In this document: one piece after another, positions 38,285 to 47,620 of the stretch
Layout: the number at the start of each line of letters is the position of its first letter
How positions within the stretch are numbered: the first letter of the stretch is position 1
NCBI RefSeq assembly: GCF_018449475.1
Contig: NZ_JAHCQH010000014.1
Coordinates: 372,001 to 436,000 of the forward strand
Origin: Ancylobacter radicis
GTDB lineage: Bacteria > Pseudomonadota > Alphaproteobacteria > Rhizobiales > Xanthobacteraceae
DNA length: 64,000 nt
Reading direction: 5' to 3'
The notes under the pieces: generated by a model
Database searches by the model: none
What the model was told of the DNA's origin: nothing
Seen by the model: the letters and a program-made list of their open reading frames with translations, nothing else
Translations under genes and position numbers: made by a program

Positions 38285-39036
38285 CGCACGAAGGAGAACA
38301 GCCGGTCCCAACGGACCGTCCAGGGCCATTTCCAGAACTGCCAGGCCGCATCGCCTTCCTTCACCGAGAAGAAGATGACCTGGGCACGGCCGATCAGGTT
38401 GTCATAGGGCACATAGCCGACCTGACTGAGCACCCGACTATCGGTCGAGTTGTCACGGTTGTCGCCCATCATGAAATAATGATCCGGCGGCACCTTGTAG
38501 ACCGGGGTGTTGTCGTAGAAGCCATTTTCGACGAGGTCGAGCGTGTAATAGCTGACACCGTTCGGCAGGGTTTCAGTCCAGCGTTTCACACGCTGCACCC
38601 GACCGCCGCCCTCATCATCCATCCAGTAACCCGCATCCTCGCGCTTCACCGGCTGGCCGTTGATGTGCAGGACGCCGTCGATCATCTGGATCTCGTCGCC
38701 GGGCAGGCCAATCACCCGCTTGATGTAGTCCGTGCTCTCATCGCGCGGCAGCTTGAACACCACCACGTCTCCGCGGTTCGGCGTGGAGCCGAGCAGGCGA
38801 CCGCTAAATAGCGGTGGCGAGAACGGAAAGGAGAAACGGCTGTAGCCGTAGCTGAACTTCGACACGAATAGATAGTCGCCGACCAGCAGTGTCTCCTTCA
38901 TCGAGCCCGAAGGGATGTTGAAGGGCTGGAACAGAAAGGTGCGGATGATGATGGCGATCAGAAACGCCTGGAGGATCACCTTGACGGTTTCGCCAAGGCC
39001 GCCTTCCTGCTTCTTCGGTTCGGTGGTCGAGGTCAT
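38281..39036 (-). CDS. lepB: Signal peptidase I
   Basis: A 251-residue membrane-anchored serine protease that removes Sec signal peptides. N-terminal helix (about 18-38), catalytic serine in FNIPSGSMKETLLVGDYLFV, lysine region RGDVVVFKLPRDESTDYIKRVIGLPGDEI, and the conserved MMGDNRDNSTDSR late in the chain. ATG 39036 with GGAAAG upstream is preferred over the in-frame start 27 nt earlier. It is fourth in the operon. Confidence 0.97.
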   Translation of the reverse strand: MTSTTEPKKQEGGLGETVKVILQAFLIAIIIRTFLFQPFNIPSGSMKETLLVGDYLFVSKFSYGYSRFSFPFSPPLFSGRLLGSTPNRGDVVVFKLPRDESTDYIKRVIGLPGDEIQMIDGVLHINGQPVKREDAGYWMDDEGGGRVQRVKRWTETLPNGVSYYTLDLVENGFYDNTPVYKVPPDHYFMMGDNRDNSTDSRVLSQVGYVPYDNLIGRAQVIFFSVKEGDAAWQFWKWPWTVRWDRLFSFVR

Positions 39037-39149
39037 GTCGCTTTCCGCTGCGGGGCGCGGCACAAGCCCCGCCGGCCGTGGGCTCCTATAGCCGCTCGCC
39101 GCCGCGGCGGCAACGCGGCCCAGTCACGATGTCAGGAGCTTCCCGGCCG

Positions 39150-39560
39150 TCATTCGCCCGTGCCCTTCGGAACCGCGCTGATGATGACAAAGGCCTGGGC
39201 GATCGGACCGTCATCCGTGATGGTAAGATCGATCCGGGCCACGCACCCGGCAGGGGTAATCGCGTCAAGTCGCTCGCGCGCCCCGCCGGTGAGTTCCATG
39301 GTCGGCTGGCCCGAGGGCAGGTTGACCACGCCCATGTCCCGCCAGAACACGCCCTGGGCCAGCCCGGTGCCGAGCGCCTTGGCGCAGGCCTCCTTGGCGG
39401 CGAAACGCTTGGCGTAGCTTTCCGCACGCCGGGCCCGCCGTTCGGACTTGGCCCGCTCGACAGGCGTGAACACCCGTTCGAGAAAACGCTCGCCATGCCG
39501 TTCCAACACTTCGGCGACGCGGCGGGCGTCTGTGATGTCGGAGCCTATGCCAATGATCAT
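39150..39560 (-). CDS. acpS: Holo-[acyl-carrier-protein] synthase
   Basis: A 136-residue phosphopantetheinyl transferase that activates ACP. Motifs: [15 protein letters not shown] with the metal-binding aspartate, FTPVERAK, and [19 protein letters not shown] containing the second acidic residue. Length is normal. It begins 7 nt after pdxJ ends, conserved pdxJ-acpS linkage. Confidence 0.96.
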   Translation of the reverse strand: MIIGIGSDITDARRVAEVLERHGERFLERVFTPVERAKSERRARRAESYAKRFAAKEACAKALGTGLAQGVFWRDMGVVNLPSGQPTMELTGGARERLDAITPAGCVARIDLTITDDGPIAQAFVIISAVPKGTGE

Positions 39561-39567
39561 GCGGGTC

Positions 39568-40341
39568 TCATGCTGCCACGGGGCGGCCGGCAGCCCGGCC
39601 GCGCGCCATGGCCACGCGCATATGCCGGACGGCACCTTCAAGCCCGTCGAAGATCGCCTCGCCGATCAGAAAATGCCCGATATTGAGTTCACGAACCTCC
39701 GGCAGCGCCGCGATGGTCTCCGCCGTCGAATAATCGAGCCCGTGGCCGGCATGGATTTCCAGCCCCAGGCGAGCTCCCTCTCTGGCAGCGTGCGCCAGAC
39801 GTTCGAATTCGAGAGCGGCCTCATCGTTGCGGCGCTCGGCCAGCAGATCGCACCAAGCGCCAGTATGCAGCTCGATGACCGCCGCGCCGATATCCGCCGC
39901 GCGGGCGATCTGGTCAGCGTCCGGGGCGATGAACAGCGAAACGCGGATGCCAGCCTTGGCCAGTTTTTCCAGCTTGTGCGCCAGTTCGATACCGCCGCCA
40001 ATTACATCCAGCCCGCCTTCGGTCGTGCGCTCCTCGCGCCGCTCGGGCACGAGGCAGCAGGCATGGGGACGCAACTCGGTCGCGAGCGCGACCATGTCAT
40101 CCGTAGCAGCCATCTCGAAATTGAGGGGCACGAGAAGGACTTCGCGCAGACGCCTCATGTCCGCGTCACGGATATGGCGGCGATCCTCACGCAGATGGGC
40201 GGTGATGCCGTCGGCTCCCGAGGCGCAGGCGAGTTGCGCCGCGCGCACAGGATCGGGAAGCGACCCACCCCGCGCATTTCGCACCGTGGCGACGTGGTCG
40301 ATATTCACGCCGAGGCGCAGCGGCGGCACGATGCGGGTCAT
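39568..40341 (-). CDS. pdxJ: Pyridoxine 5'-phosphate synthase
   Basis: A 257-residue TIM-barrel enzyme for the DXP-dependent route to pyridoxal phosphate. Diagnostic sequence: [53 protein letters not shown]-like [16 protein letters not shown] and [13 protein letters not shown]. It lies 4 bp after pyrE. Confidence 0.97.
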   Translation of the reverse strand: MTRIVPPLRLGVNIDHVATVRNARGGSLPDPVRAAQLACASGADGITAHLREDRRHIRDADMRRLREVLLVPLNFEMAATDDMVALATELRPHACCLVPERREERTTEGGLDVIGGGIELAHKLEKLAKAGIRVSLFIAPDADQIARAADIGAAVIELHTGAWCDLLAERRNDEAALEFERLAHAAREGARLGLEIHAGHGLDYSTAETIAALPEVRELNIGHFLIGEAIFDGLEGAVRHMRVAMARGRAAGRPVAA

Positions 40342-40345
40342 CGGC

Positions 40346-40939
40346 TCAACCCTTCACGCCCTGAATGGCGCGGCTGCCCGGCTTGACCGGCGGCAGCGCC
40401 GCGAGTTCCGGCGGCAGCGCGTCGGCGGGATAGGCGGGGATGTCGAGCTTGCAGAGCGCCACCAGCTTCACGCCGAGATCGGCCTTGCCGTTGGAGCGGT
40501 CGATCAGGCAGGCCGCGCCGACGACATTCTTGGTATGCTCAGCGATGGAGGCGAGGCATTCGCGCGAGGACAGGCCGGTGGTGACGATGTCTTCGACCAT
40601 CAGCACCTTGGCGTCCTCGGGGATTGTAAAGCCGCGACGAAGCTGGAACTTGCCGTCCTCGCGCTCGACGAACACCGCCTTGGCGCCGAGCTGGCGGGCG
40701 GTTTCATAGCCGGGAACGATGCCGCCGACGGCGGGGGAGACGACATAGTCGATCTTGCCGAAGGCCGCTTCGGCCTTCTCGGCCAGCGCCCGGCACAGCC
40801 GCTCGGTGCGCACGGGATCCTGGAAGATAAACATCTTCTGCAGGAACACCGGGCTGCGCAGACCCGACGACAGGATGAAGTGCCCGTGGAGCAGCGCGCC
40901 GGCGTCGCGGAATTCGGCCAGAACCTCGTCTTGTGTCAT
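40346..40939 (-). CDS. pyrE: Orotate phosphoribosyltransferase
   Basis: A 197-residue enzyme of pyrimidine synthesis transferring phosphoribosyl to orotate. Seen: [45 protein letters not shown], and the PRPP-binding [21 protein letters not shown] 40939 ([10 protein letters not shown]) is preferred to the longer frame. It is first of the seven genes ending with recO. Confidence 0.96.
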   Translation of the reverse strand: MTQDEVLAEFRDAGALLHGHFILSSGLRSPVFLQKMFIFQDPVRTERLCRALAEKAEAAFGKIDYVVSPAVGGIVPGYETARQLGAKAVFVEREDGKFQLRRGFTIPEDAKVLMVEDIVTTGLSSRECLASIAEHTKNVVGAACLIDRSNGKADLGVKLVALCKLDIPAYPADALPPELAALPPVKPGSRAIQGVKG

Positions 40940-41017
40940 CTCGGTGCCCGCAGGTCGTTTTGATCGTGCGGCGGTGATAACCGATCCGACAGCCGACGTC
41001 ACCGCCCGACCCTTCGA

Positions 41018-41854
41018 TCAGGCGGCGACCCGCTCGGCACCGAGTTCTTCGGTCCACACCTCGAACCCGGCCAGGCCATGGGGCCCGAAGGTGGACACGA
41101 TCGGCACATCGGCCGCGTCGCGCCCGCGCGCCATGACGATGCGACCGATCCGGGGCCTGTTGTGGCGCGCGTCGAAACTGTACCAGACACCGTCAAGATA
41201 GGCCTCGAACCAGGCGCTGAAATCCATCGGCGCCGGGTCCAGCGGCACGCCAATATCGCCGAGATAGCCGGTGCAGTAACGCGCCGGAATATTCATGGCG
41301 CGGCACAGGGCAACGGCAAGATGGGCGAAGTCCCGGCACACTCCCCGCCCCTCGCGCAGCCCACCGGCGGCGGTGCGGGTGCAATCGGCATAGCCATAGC
41401 CAAAACTGATGTGACCGTGCACGAAGTCGCAGATCGCCTGCACGCGGGCCCACCCCTCCGGCACATTGCCGAACCTGTTCCAGGCTTCCAGTCCCAGCAG
41501 GTCGCTCTCGCAGTAGCGGCTGGGCAGGAGATAGCCCATCGCCTCCTCGGGCAGGTCGATAACCGCCGTCTGGACTGCCGAGGGCACGACGCGATCATGC
41601 TGGCCGCTATCCTCGATCACACCATGACGCTCGATGAGGGTTCGCCCCGGGGGTAACAGCGCGCGCTGGCGCACATTTCCGAACAGGTCGCTGGCACGCC
41701 GATAGGGGACATCTCGGCCGTCCTGCGTCCTCATCAGCAGAGCCGACTCGACCACGATGTCGGAATGACGATCCGGGTGAATGTCGATGGCAAAACTGGC
41801 TGCCATGGGTGCCGCGCATTCGAGCGCGATGCGATAACCGTAACGGATCCGCAT
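41018..41854 (-). CDS. Transglutaminase-like family protein
   Basis: A 278-residue protein with the COG1305-type domain arrangement: an N-terminal beta region (MRIRYGYRIALECAAP) and the transglutaminase core (about 165-240). The nucleophile region is GRGVCRDFAHLAVALCRAMNIPARYCTGYL and the aspartate region is WYSFDARHN, but the position normally filled by the catalytic histidine reads MDFSAWFEAYL, with serine. Strong ribosome site AAGGAGGG precedes ATG 41854. Function is unknown; peptide-bond hydrolysis is possible for the family but questionable with that change. It lies between the CsbD-like gene and pyrE. Confidence 0.85.
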   Translation of the reverse strand: MRIRYGYRIALECAAPMAASFAIDIHPDRHSDIVVESALLMRTQDGRDVPYRRASDLFGNVRQRALLPPGRTLIERHGVIEDSGQHDRVVPSAVQTAVIDLPEEAMGYLLPSRYCESDLLGLEAWNRFGNVPEGWARVQAICDFVHGHISFGYGYADCTRTAAGGLREGRGVCRDFAHLAVALCRAMNIPARYCTGYLGDIGVPLDPAPMDFSAWFEAYLDGVWYSFDARHNRPRIGRIVMARGRDAADVPIVSTFGPHGLAGFEVWTEELGAERVAA

Positions 41855-41891
41855 GGCGGCCCTCCTTGGCGTCGGAACGAGATGACGTGGG

Positions 41892-42080
41892 TCAGAAAGT
41901 CCCGCCGGGACGGGTAGAGGCGCACGAGCGCGCGCGTACGCAAGCGAGAACGGCCCGGCCGGAGAGTTGCTCCATCCGACCATGAACCTGAACGGCGACG
42001 TCGCGCATGGCGCGACCCCATAACTCTCGGGCACCGCCCGAAAGAATGAGCAAAGTTCCCTTGAACTGTTCGGCGACCAT
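41892..42080 (-). CDS. Small CsbD-like protein (tentative)
   Basis: A 62-residue frame in the gap between rsh and the transglutaminase-like gene. The sequence (AEQFKGTLLILSGGARELWG, then VHGRMEQLSGRA) resembles the QFKG...G...G pattern of CsbD stress proteins, though the match is imperfect and the C-terminal tail (CASTRPGGTF) is unusual. Support comes from GAGGAAG 7 nt before ATG 42080 and from the correct strand. It could be a chance frame. An alternative GTG start is at 42086. Confidence 0.42.
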   Translation of the reverse strand: MVAEQFKGTLLILSGGARELWGRAMRDVAVQVHGRMEQLSGRAVLACVRARSCASTRPGGTF

Positions 42081-42145
42081 CGGCACTTCCTCGCGCTGTC
42101 GGCAATTCGTGCTGCGACAACGCTGAGCACCCGAGGCGGTTCCGA

Positions 42146-44350
42146 TCAGCCGTTCACACGCTCCACGCTGGAAACGACAGCCCGAGCGCGAAGGTCCGCG
42201 ATGATGCCATTGAGGTGGCGGAGATCATAGACGCCGATGTCGATGACAATACGCGTAAAGTCCGCCGAGCGCGAGGACATACGGACATTGTCGATATTGC
42301 CGTCGCGCTCGCCGATCACCTGCGCGATCTGCGCCAGTGAACCGGGCTCGTTGGTTGCCACAACCACGATCTGTACCGGAAAGCGTTGCGGGTTGTCTTC
42401 GTCGACATCCCAGCGCACGTCCAGCCAGCGTTCGGGCTCCTCCTCATAGTCCTGCAGAGCCGGAGACTGGATCGGATAGACGGTGATGCCCTCGCCTGCG
42501 GTGAGAATACCGACGATCCGATCGCCCGGCACGGCCCCGCCGTTCGGCGCGAAGCGCACCGGCAGTTCCCGATTGATGCCCCGGATCGGAATCGCCGTCT
42601 GCGGGTCGGGATCGCTCTCGATTCCCGGAATCTTGAATTTGAGGCTCTGGCCCTGATCGAGTTCGAACCAGCCTTCGCCCGCCGGCGCGGCGCGCTCCTC
42701 CGGCCGCGGACCCGTCCATTCCGGGTGAAGCGCCTTCACGACGTCATCCGCGCGCATCTCGCTCCGGCCCACGGCGGCGTAAACGTCTTCGAGCGAGGTG
42801 CGCGCAAGCCGCCCCACGGCCGACGCCAGCTTTTCCTCCGAAAACACCTTGCCGGCGCGGGCGACCGCGCGTTCGACGATCTTCCGCCCGAGGCCCGCAT
42901 ATTGAGCGCGCACGGCGGCCCGCGTCGCCCGGCGAATGGCGGCACGCGCCTTGCCGGTGACGACGATGGATTCCCACGCCGCCGGAGGCGTCTGCCCGGC
43001 GGCGGTGATGATCTCCACCTCGTCGCCATTGTGCAGTTCGGATACCAGGGGCGAGACGCGGCCATTGACCTTGGCGCCGACCGCACGATCACCGACACCG
43101 GTGTGAACGGCATAGGCGAAGTCAATGGGCGTCGCGCGCCGCGGCAGGATGATGAGGCGGCCCTTCGGCGTGAAGCAGAAGACCTGATCGTGGAAAAGCT
43201 CGAGCTTGGTGTGTTCGAGGAATTCCTCGGGGCTGGAGCCCTCCGCCAGCAATTCGATGGTCCGCCGCAACCAGGCATAGGCGCTAGAGTCGCGGGTCGT
43301 CGGATCGACCGGCCCCGACGCATCCTTGTAAAGCGCGTGAGCGGCAATGCCGTATTCGGCGATCTCGTGCATCTGCCGGGTGCGGATCTGCAGTTCGACG
43401 CGCTGGCGGCCGGGACCCACGACGGTGGTGTGAATCGAGCGGTAGTCGTTCTGCTTGGGCGTCGAGATGTAGTCCTTGAAGCGGCCGGGTACGAGCGGCC
43501 ACTTGGTATGGACGATGCCCAGCGCGCCGTAGCACTGCTCAAGCGTATCGACGAGGATGCGGAAGCCGTAAATATCCGAGAGCTGCTCGAAGGCGACCGA
43601 CTTCAACTCCATCTTGCGCCAGATGGAATAAGGGCGCTTCTCCCGCCCCTTCACCGTCGCGGCGATGCCCTTCTGCGTGATCGCCTCGGACAATTCCCGC
43701 TCAATCGAGGCAACAAGCTCGCCATTGTTCTCCTTGAGCGCCTGAAGGCGGCTGAGGATCGAATCATAGGCCTCGGACGAAAGCTGGCGGAAGGAGAGAT
43801 CCTCCAGCTCCTCACGCATGTCGTGCATGCCCATGCGCCCGGCAAGCGGCGCGTAGATGTCCAGCGTCTCCTGGGCGACGCGGTTGCGCTTTTCCTCCGG
43901 CACCCATTTGAGGGTGCGCATATTGTGCAATCGGTCGGCGAGCTTGACGAGAAGCACACGCACATCGTCGGCGATCGCCAGCAGCAGCTTGCGGAGGTTC
44001 TCGGCCTGTTTCGCCTGTTTGGAGACGAGATCGAGCTTCTTGATCTTGGTGAGACCCTCGACCAGCGCGCCGATCTGCGGCCCGAATATGCGGTCGATTT
44101 CGTCGCGGGTGGTGTCGGTATCCTCGATCGTGTCGTGCAGCAGCGCCGCGACGATGGTCGCATCGTCGAGCTTCAGGTCGGTCAGGATCGCGGCGACTTC
44201 GAGCGGATGCGAGAAATAGGGATCGCCCGAGGCACGCTTCTGCGTACCGTGAGCGCGCATCGCATAGACGTAGGCCCGATCAAGCAGCGCCTCGTCGGTG
44301 TTGGGATTGTACCGGCGGACGCGCTCGACGAGCTCGTACTGCCGCATCAT
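42146..44350 (-). CDS. rsh: Bifunctional (p)ppGpp synthetase/hydrolase (RelA/SpoT homologue)
   Basis: A 734-residue stringent-response enzyme. The HD hydrolase domain comes first (THGTQKRASGDPYFSHPLEVAAIL, ALLHDTIEDT), then the synthetase (KSVAFEQLSDIYGFRILV, QNDYRSIHTTVVGP and EIAEYGIAAHALYK), TGS (GRLIILPRRATPIDFAYAVHTGVG), and a C-terminal ACT domain. Both active centres look intact, as expected for the single alphaproteobacterial Rsh. A terminator separates it from upstream rpoZ. Confidence 0.97.
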   Translation of the reverse strand: MMRQYELVERVRRYNPNTDEALLDRAYVYAMRAHGTQKRASGDPYFSHPLEVAAILTDLKLDDATIVAALLHDTIEDTDTTRDEIDRIFGPQIGALVEGLTKIKKLDLVSKQAKQAENLRKLLLAIADDVRVLLVKLADRLHNMRTLKWVPEEKRNRVAQETLDIYAPLAGRMGMHDMREELEDLSFRQLSSEAYDSILSRLQALKENNGELVASIERELSEAITQKGIAATVKGREKRPYSIWRKMELKSVAFEQLSDIYGFRILVDTLEQCYGALGIVHTKWPLVPGRFKDYISTPKQNDYRSIHTTVVGPGRQRVELQIRTRQMHEIAEYGIAAHALYKDASGPVDPTTRDSSAYAWLRRTIELLAEGSSPEEFLEHTKLELFHDQVFCFTPKGRLIILPRRATPIDFAYAVHTGVGDRAVGAKVNGRVSPLVSELHNGDEVEIITAAGQTPPAAWESIVVTGKARAAIRRATRAAVRAQYAGLGRKIVERAVARAGKVFSEEKLASAVGRLARTSLEDVYAAVGRSEMRADDVVKALHPEWTGPRPEERAAPAGEGWFELDQGQSLKFKIPGIESDPDPQTAIPIRGINRELPVRFAPNGGAVPGDRIVGILTAGEGITVYPIQSPALQDYEEEPERWLDVRWDVDEDNPQRFPVQIVVVATNEPGSLAQIAQVIGERDGNIDNVRMSSRSADFTRIVIDIGVYDLRHLNGIIADLRARAVVSSVERVNG

Positions 44351-44451
44351 GACAGGGCTACTCGCGAGATGAGACGGGCAAACGGCCCGACAGGCTAGAT
44401 ATTGCCCTCCACACCCGGCGAGGCAAGCCGCGCCCGCCGATATGGAGGCCG

Positions 44452-44485
44452 AAACGTAAACGGCCCGGCACGAGGCCGGGCCGTT
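44452..44485 (-). terminator. Rho-independent terminator after rpoZ
   Basis: On the minus strand AACGGCCCGGC, loop CTCGT, GCCGGGCCGTT (11 bp, perfect) is followed by TTACGTTT. It lies 20 bp past the rpoZ stop and before rsh, so rsh must have its own promoter or partly read through. Confidence 0.8.
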
Positions 44486-44505
44486 CAGATAGGATGAGGC
44501 GGGCC

Positions 44506-44895
44506 TCAGCCCTCGTCGTCGTCGCTCGGCTCCGGCGGCACGAGGCCCTGGAGGCCGGCCAGCAACTCTTCTTCGGTCATGCGGTCGAGCATGACATCGG
44601 AATCATCGGCGCCGTGGGAGGCGCTGGAGGCGATCATCGGAACCGTCTCGGGCTCCGGCTCGTCCACCTCGGTGAACTTCTGGAGCGAGTGGATCAGGTC
44701 TTCCTTGAGGTCTTCCGGCGAAATCGTCTGATCGGCGATCTCGCGCAGGGCGACCACAGGGTTCTTGTCGTTGTCGCGATCAATGGTGATCGGAGAGCCC
44801 GACGCAATCATGCGGGCACGATGGCCCGCGAGAAGAACGAGTTCGAAGCGATTGTCGACCTTGTCGATGCAATCCTCGACGGTGACGCGAGCCAT
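44506..44895 (-). CDS. rpoZ: RNA polymerase omega subunit
   Basis: A 129-residue subunit that stabilises the beta-prime chain and is a ppGpp-binding site. The conserved N-terminus is [33 protein letters not shown], followed by [14 protein letters not shown]; the acidic tail ([33 protein letters not shown]) is typical of alphaproteobacteria. ATG 44895 fits the invariant start. Located just before rsh, as in other bacteria. Confidence 0.97.
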   Translation of the reverse strand: MARVTVEDCIDKVDNRFELVLLAGHRARMIASGSPITIDRDNDKNPVVALREIADQTISPEDLKEDLIHSLQKFTEVDEPEPETVPMIASSASHGADDSDVMLDRMTEEELLAGLQGLVPPEPSDDDEG

Positions 44896-45154
44896 GCCTC
44901 GGCACTCCTGTCGGTGGATAGATGAAGTGCCGTGCCATAAACTAATGCACCATGAAGGGCAAGAGCGGCCGCCGATGTTTGGCGCTGGACCGCCAGGCCT
45001 CAGCTGCCGCTCAGGCGCGAAAATGGGGGGCAGAGCGCGCCATTGTCCCGACCTCGCCACAAATGGGATATGAGTAGGTAGCCGATCCAACCTCGCGGCA
45101 TAGCGACCCTGGATCGAGCCCTTTGCATTTCAAACGTTCAGGTATTGCATCACT

Positions 45155-45772
45155 ATGGTTCAAGGCATGGAAAAAACCGCCCTGTTCATTGACGGCGCCA
45201 ACCTTTATTCGGCAACCAAATCTCTCGGCTTCGATATCGACTACAAGCGACTTTTGAAGGAATTCCAGACGCGCGGCTATGTTCTTCGCGCGTTTTATTA
45301 CACCACACTGGTTGAGGACACCGAGTATTCCTCCATCCGCCCGCTGCTCGACTGGCTGGATTACAATGGGTATTCCGTCGTCACCAAGCCGGCGAGGGAA
45401 TTCACCGACAGTCAGGGCCGGCGCCGGGTTCGCGGCAACATGGATATCGAGCTGGCTGTCAGCGCCATGGAACTCGCCGGCCATGTCGACCATATCGTGA
45501 TCTTCTCCGGCGATGGCGACTTCCGCTCGCTGGTCGAGGCGATCCAGCGCAAGGGCGTGCGGGTCACGGTCGTCTCCACCATGCACACGCAGCCTTCGAT
45601 GATCGCCGACGAACTGCGGCGCCAGGCGGATGTGTTCATCGACCTCGTGGACCTTCAGTCCCGCGTCGGCCGCGATCCTGCCGAGCGTTCGGGCCGCATG
45701 CAGGAGCCGCCGCGCTTCCTGGAGCGGCGCTCCCCCGCACCGGGCCCGGATGACGATCTCAGCGACAATTGA
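45155..45772 (+). CDS. NYN-domain (LabA/DUF88-type) putative nuclease
   Basis: A 205-residue PIN-like protein. The acidic cluster of NYN nucleases is visible: ALFIDGANLYSAT, GNMDIELAVSAMELAG and IFSGDGDFRSLVEAIQRKGVRVTVVS, after which a Pro/Arg-rich tail begins (about 170). RNA cleavage is the family inference. Its stop overlaps by 4 bp with the start of the following uracil-DNA glycosylase gene, implying co-translation. Confidence 0.9.
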   Translation: MVQGMEKTALFIDGANLYSATKSLGFDIDYKRLLKEFQTRGYVLRAFYYTTLVEDTEYSSIRPLLDWLDYNGYSVVTKPAREFTDSQGRRRVRGNMDIELAVSAMELAGHVDHIVIFSGDGDFRSLVEAIQRKGVRVTVVSTMHTQPSMIADELRRQADVFIDLVDLQSRVGRDPAERSGRMQEPPRFLERRSPAPGPDDDLSDN

Positions 45773-46437
45773 CCGCCATGACGGCGACACCCGCCCCGGC
45801 ATCGCCCGAACCTTCGCATGACTGCCCCTATTGTCCGCGTCTGATGGCTTTCCGCGAGCATTGGCGCGCCGCCGAGCCCGGCTGGCACAACGCGCCCGTG
45901 CCGTCCTTCGGTCGCGAGGACGGGCGGCTGCTCATCGTCGGGCTGGCGCCGGGCCTGCGCGGGGCAAATCGTACCGGGCGCCCCTTCACCGGCGACTATG
46001 CCGGCGAACTGCTCTATTCCACGCTCATCACATTCGGCTTCGCGACCGGCGTGTTTGAGGCGCGAGCGGACGATTCGCTCCGCCTCAGGGATGCCCGGCT
46101 GACCAATGCGGTGCGGTGCGTGCCGCCCGAAAACAAGCCGACGACCGAGGAGATGCGGACCTGTCGGCCTTTTCTGTCCGCCACGCTCGCCCAACTGCCA
46201 CGTCTTGGAGCCATCGTCGCACTGGGCAAGATCGCCCATGATCAGGTGCTCGCCGCGCATGGTCACAAGCTGTCGCACTTCAAATTCGCCCATGGTGCGG
46301 TGCATCGGTTGGGCGATGTCCTGCTGTTCGACAGCTACCACTGCTCCCGCTACAACACGAATACCGGGGTACTGACGACGGAGATGTTCCACGCCGTCTT
46401 CGCCCGCGTGCGCGCCCATATCGACACGCTCGACTGA
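45769..46437 (+). CDS. Family 5 (UDGb-type) uracil-DNA glycosylase
   Basis: A 222-residue DNA repair glycosylase removing uracil or other deaminated bases. Motif 1 is GLAPGLRGANRTGRPFTGDYAG, where family 1 has a catalytic aspartate and UDGb has none; motif 3 is DSYHCSRYNTNTGVLT. The N-terminal CPYCPRL and other cysteines are consistent with an iron-sulfur site as in families 4 and 5. ATG 45769 overlaps the NYN gene; ATG 45778 is possible. Confidence 0.9.
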   Translation: MTAMTATPAPASPEPSHDCPYCPRLMAFREHWRAAEPGWHNAPVPSFGREDGRLLIVGLAPGLRGANRTGRPFTGDYAGELLYSTLITFGFATGVFEARADDSLRLRDARLTNAVRCVPPENKPTTEEMRTCRPFLSATLAQLPRLGAIVALGKIAHDQVLAAHGHKLSHFKFAHGAVHRLGDVLLFDSYHCSRYNTNTGVLTTEMFHAVFARVRAHIDTLD

Positions 46438-46452
46438 CCTCTCGCAGCCGCC

Positions 46453-47496
46453 TTAGGGCGCCACGGGTGCCCACAGCACATCCTCGATGCGCCGGGCGCC
46501 GCTCGCCAGCATCGCCAGCCGGTCAAAGCCGAGCGCAATACCCGAGGCCTCTGGCATGACGGCGAGCGCGGCCAGGAAATCCTCGTCGATCGGGTAGCGG
46601 TCGCCATAGATGCGCTCCTTTTCGTCCATCCAGCCATCGAAACGGCGGCGCTGCTCGGCTGCGTCGGTCAGCTCGCCAAAGGCGTTGGCGAGTTCAACCG
46701 CACAGACATAAAGCTCAAAGCGTTCTGCCACGCGCGGGTCACCCGGTTTCGGGCGGGCGAGTGCAGCTTCGGAGATCGGATATTCGCACAGGATGGTGGG
46801 GCGCCCCAGCCCCAGAAAGGGCTCGATCTTCTCGACCATGACGCGCGTAAAGACATCCGCCCAATTGTCATCTTCAGCCACGCGGATGCCAGCGGCCCGC
46901 GCCGCCTGCCAGAGTCCATCCCGATCATTGCCGGCAACATCGACGCTGGCCATCAGGTCGATGCCGGCAAAACGCGTGAAAGCCTCGGCAACGGTCAGCC
47001 GTTCCGGTGGGAGGCTCACATCGCACTCCCGGCCGGCGAATCGGAAGATCGACGATCCCATCGCCCGCGCCGCCGCCGCGAGGATGCCGGCGCAATCCTC
47101 CATCAGCACCTCATAAGTCTCACCCGCGCGGTACCATTCCAGCATGGTGAACTCGGGATGGTGCAGCGTTGTCCGCTCGCCATTACGAAACACGCGGGCG
47201 AAGGTGAACAGCTTGTCCTCCCCCGCCGCGAGCAGCTTCTTCGCCGTGAATTCCGGCGAGGTATGCAGATAGCGCGGCGCGCGCGTGCCGTCCGGCGCCT
47301 CCAGCTCGGTGGCGAAGGCCTTGAGATGGATCTCATTGCCGGGTGAGAGCTGGAGGATCGGGGTCTCGACCTCGATGAAGCCGCGTTCGGCAAAGAAGCC
47401 GCGCAGCGCCGCCTGCACCCGCTGACGCGCGATCAGGAAGGGGCGCCGGTCGGCATGGATCTGCGGCGTCCACCAGGGCGAGACGGGAAGCGACAT
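46453..47496 (-). CDS. epmA: EF-P lysine aminoacyltransferase EpmA (GenX/PoxA)
   Basis: A 347-residue class II aminoacyl-tRNA-synthetase-like enzyme without anticodon-binding domain that ligates beta-lysine to EF-P Lys34. Class II motifs: motif 1 RGFIEVETPILQLSPGNE, motif 2 FARVFRNGERTTLHHPEFTMLEWYRAG, and motif 3 ASGIALGFDRLAML. Length matches EpmA and not LysS (about 500). It starts 125 bp from, and opposite to, efp. EpmB, the beta-lysine-forming aminomutase, is not in the window. Confidence 0.95.
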   Translation of the reverse strand: MSLPVSPWWTPQIHADRRPFLIARQRVQAALRGFFAERGFIEVETPILQLSPGNEIHLKAFATELEAPDGTRAPRYLHTSPEFTAKKLLAAGEDKLFTFARVFRNGERTTLHHPEFTMLEWYRAGETYEVLMEDCAGILAAAARAMGSSIFRFAGRECDVSLPPERLTVAEAFTRFAGIDLMASVDVAGNDRDGLWQAARAAGIRVAEDDNWADVFTRVMVEKIEPFLGLGRPTILCEYPISEAALARPKPGDPRVAERFELYVCAVELANAFGELTDAAEQRRRFDGWMDEKERIYGDRYPIDEDFLAALAVMPEASGIALGFDRLAMLASGARRIEDVLWAPVAP

Positions 47497-47620
47497 GGAA
47501 CGGGCTCCGGCGCAGGCGGGCGGGGTTGGCGGATGACGGTCGCGCTTGTATAGGAGGCGCCAAATGGAATCCCCCGGTGCCTCCGCGCGATGCGGCGCAC
47601 CCAACAGCCAGAGGACCTCT

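Noticed and set aside
42386-44398. A 670-codon plus-strand frame antisense to rsh
   Set aside because: Shadow of rsh; no recognised motif and no ribosome site.
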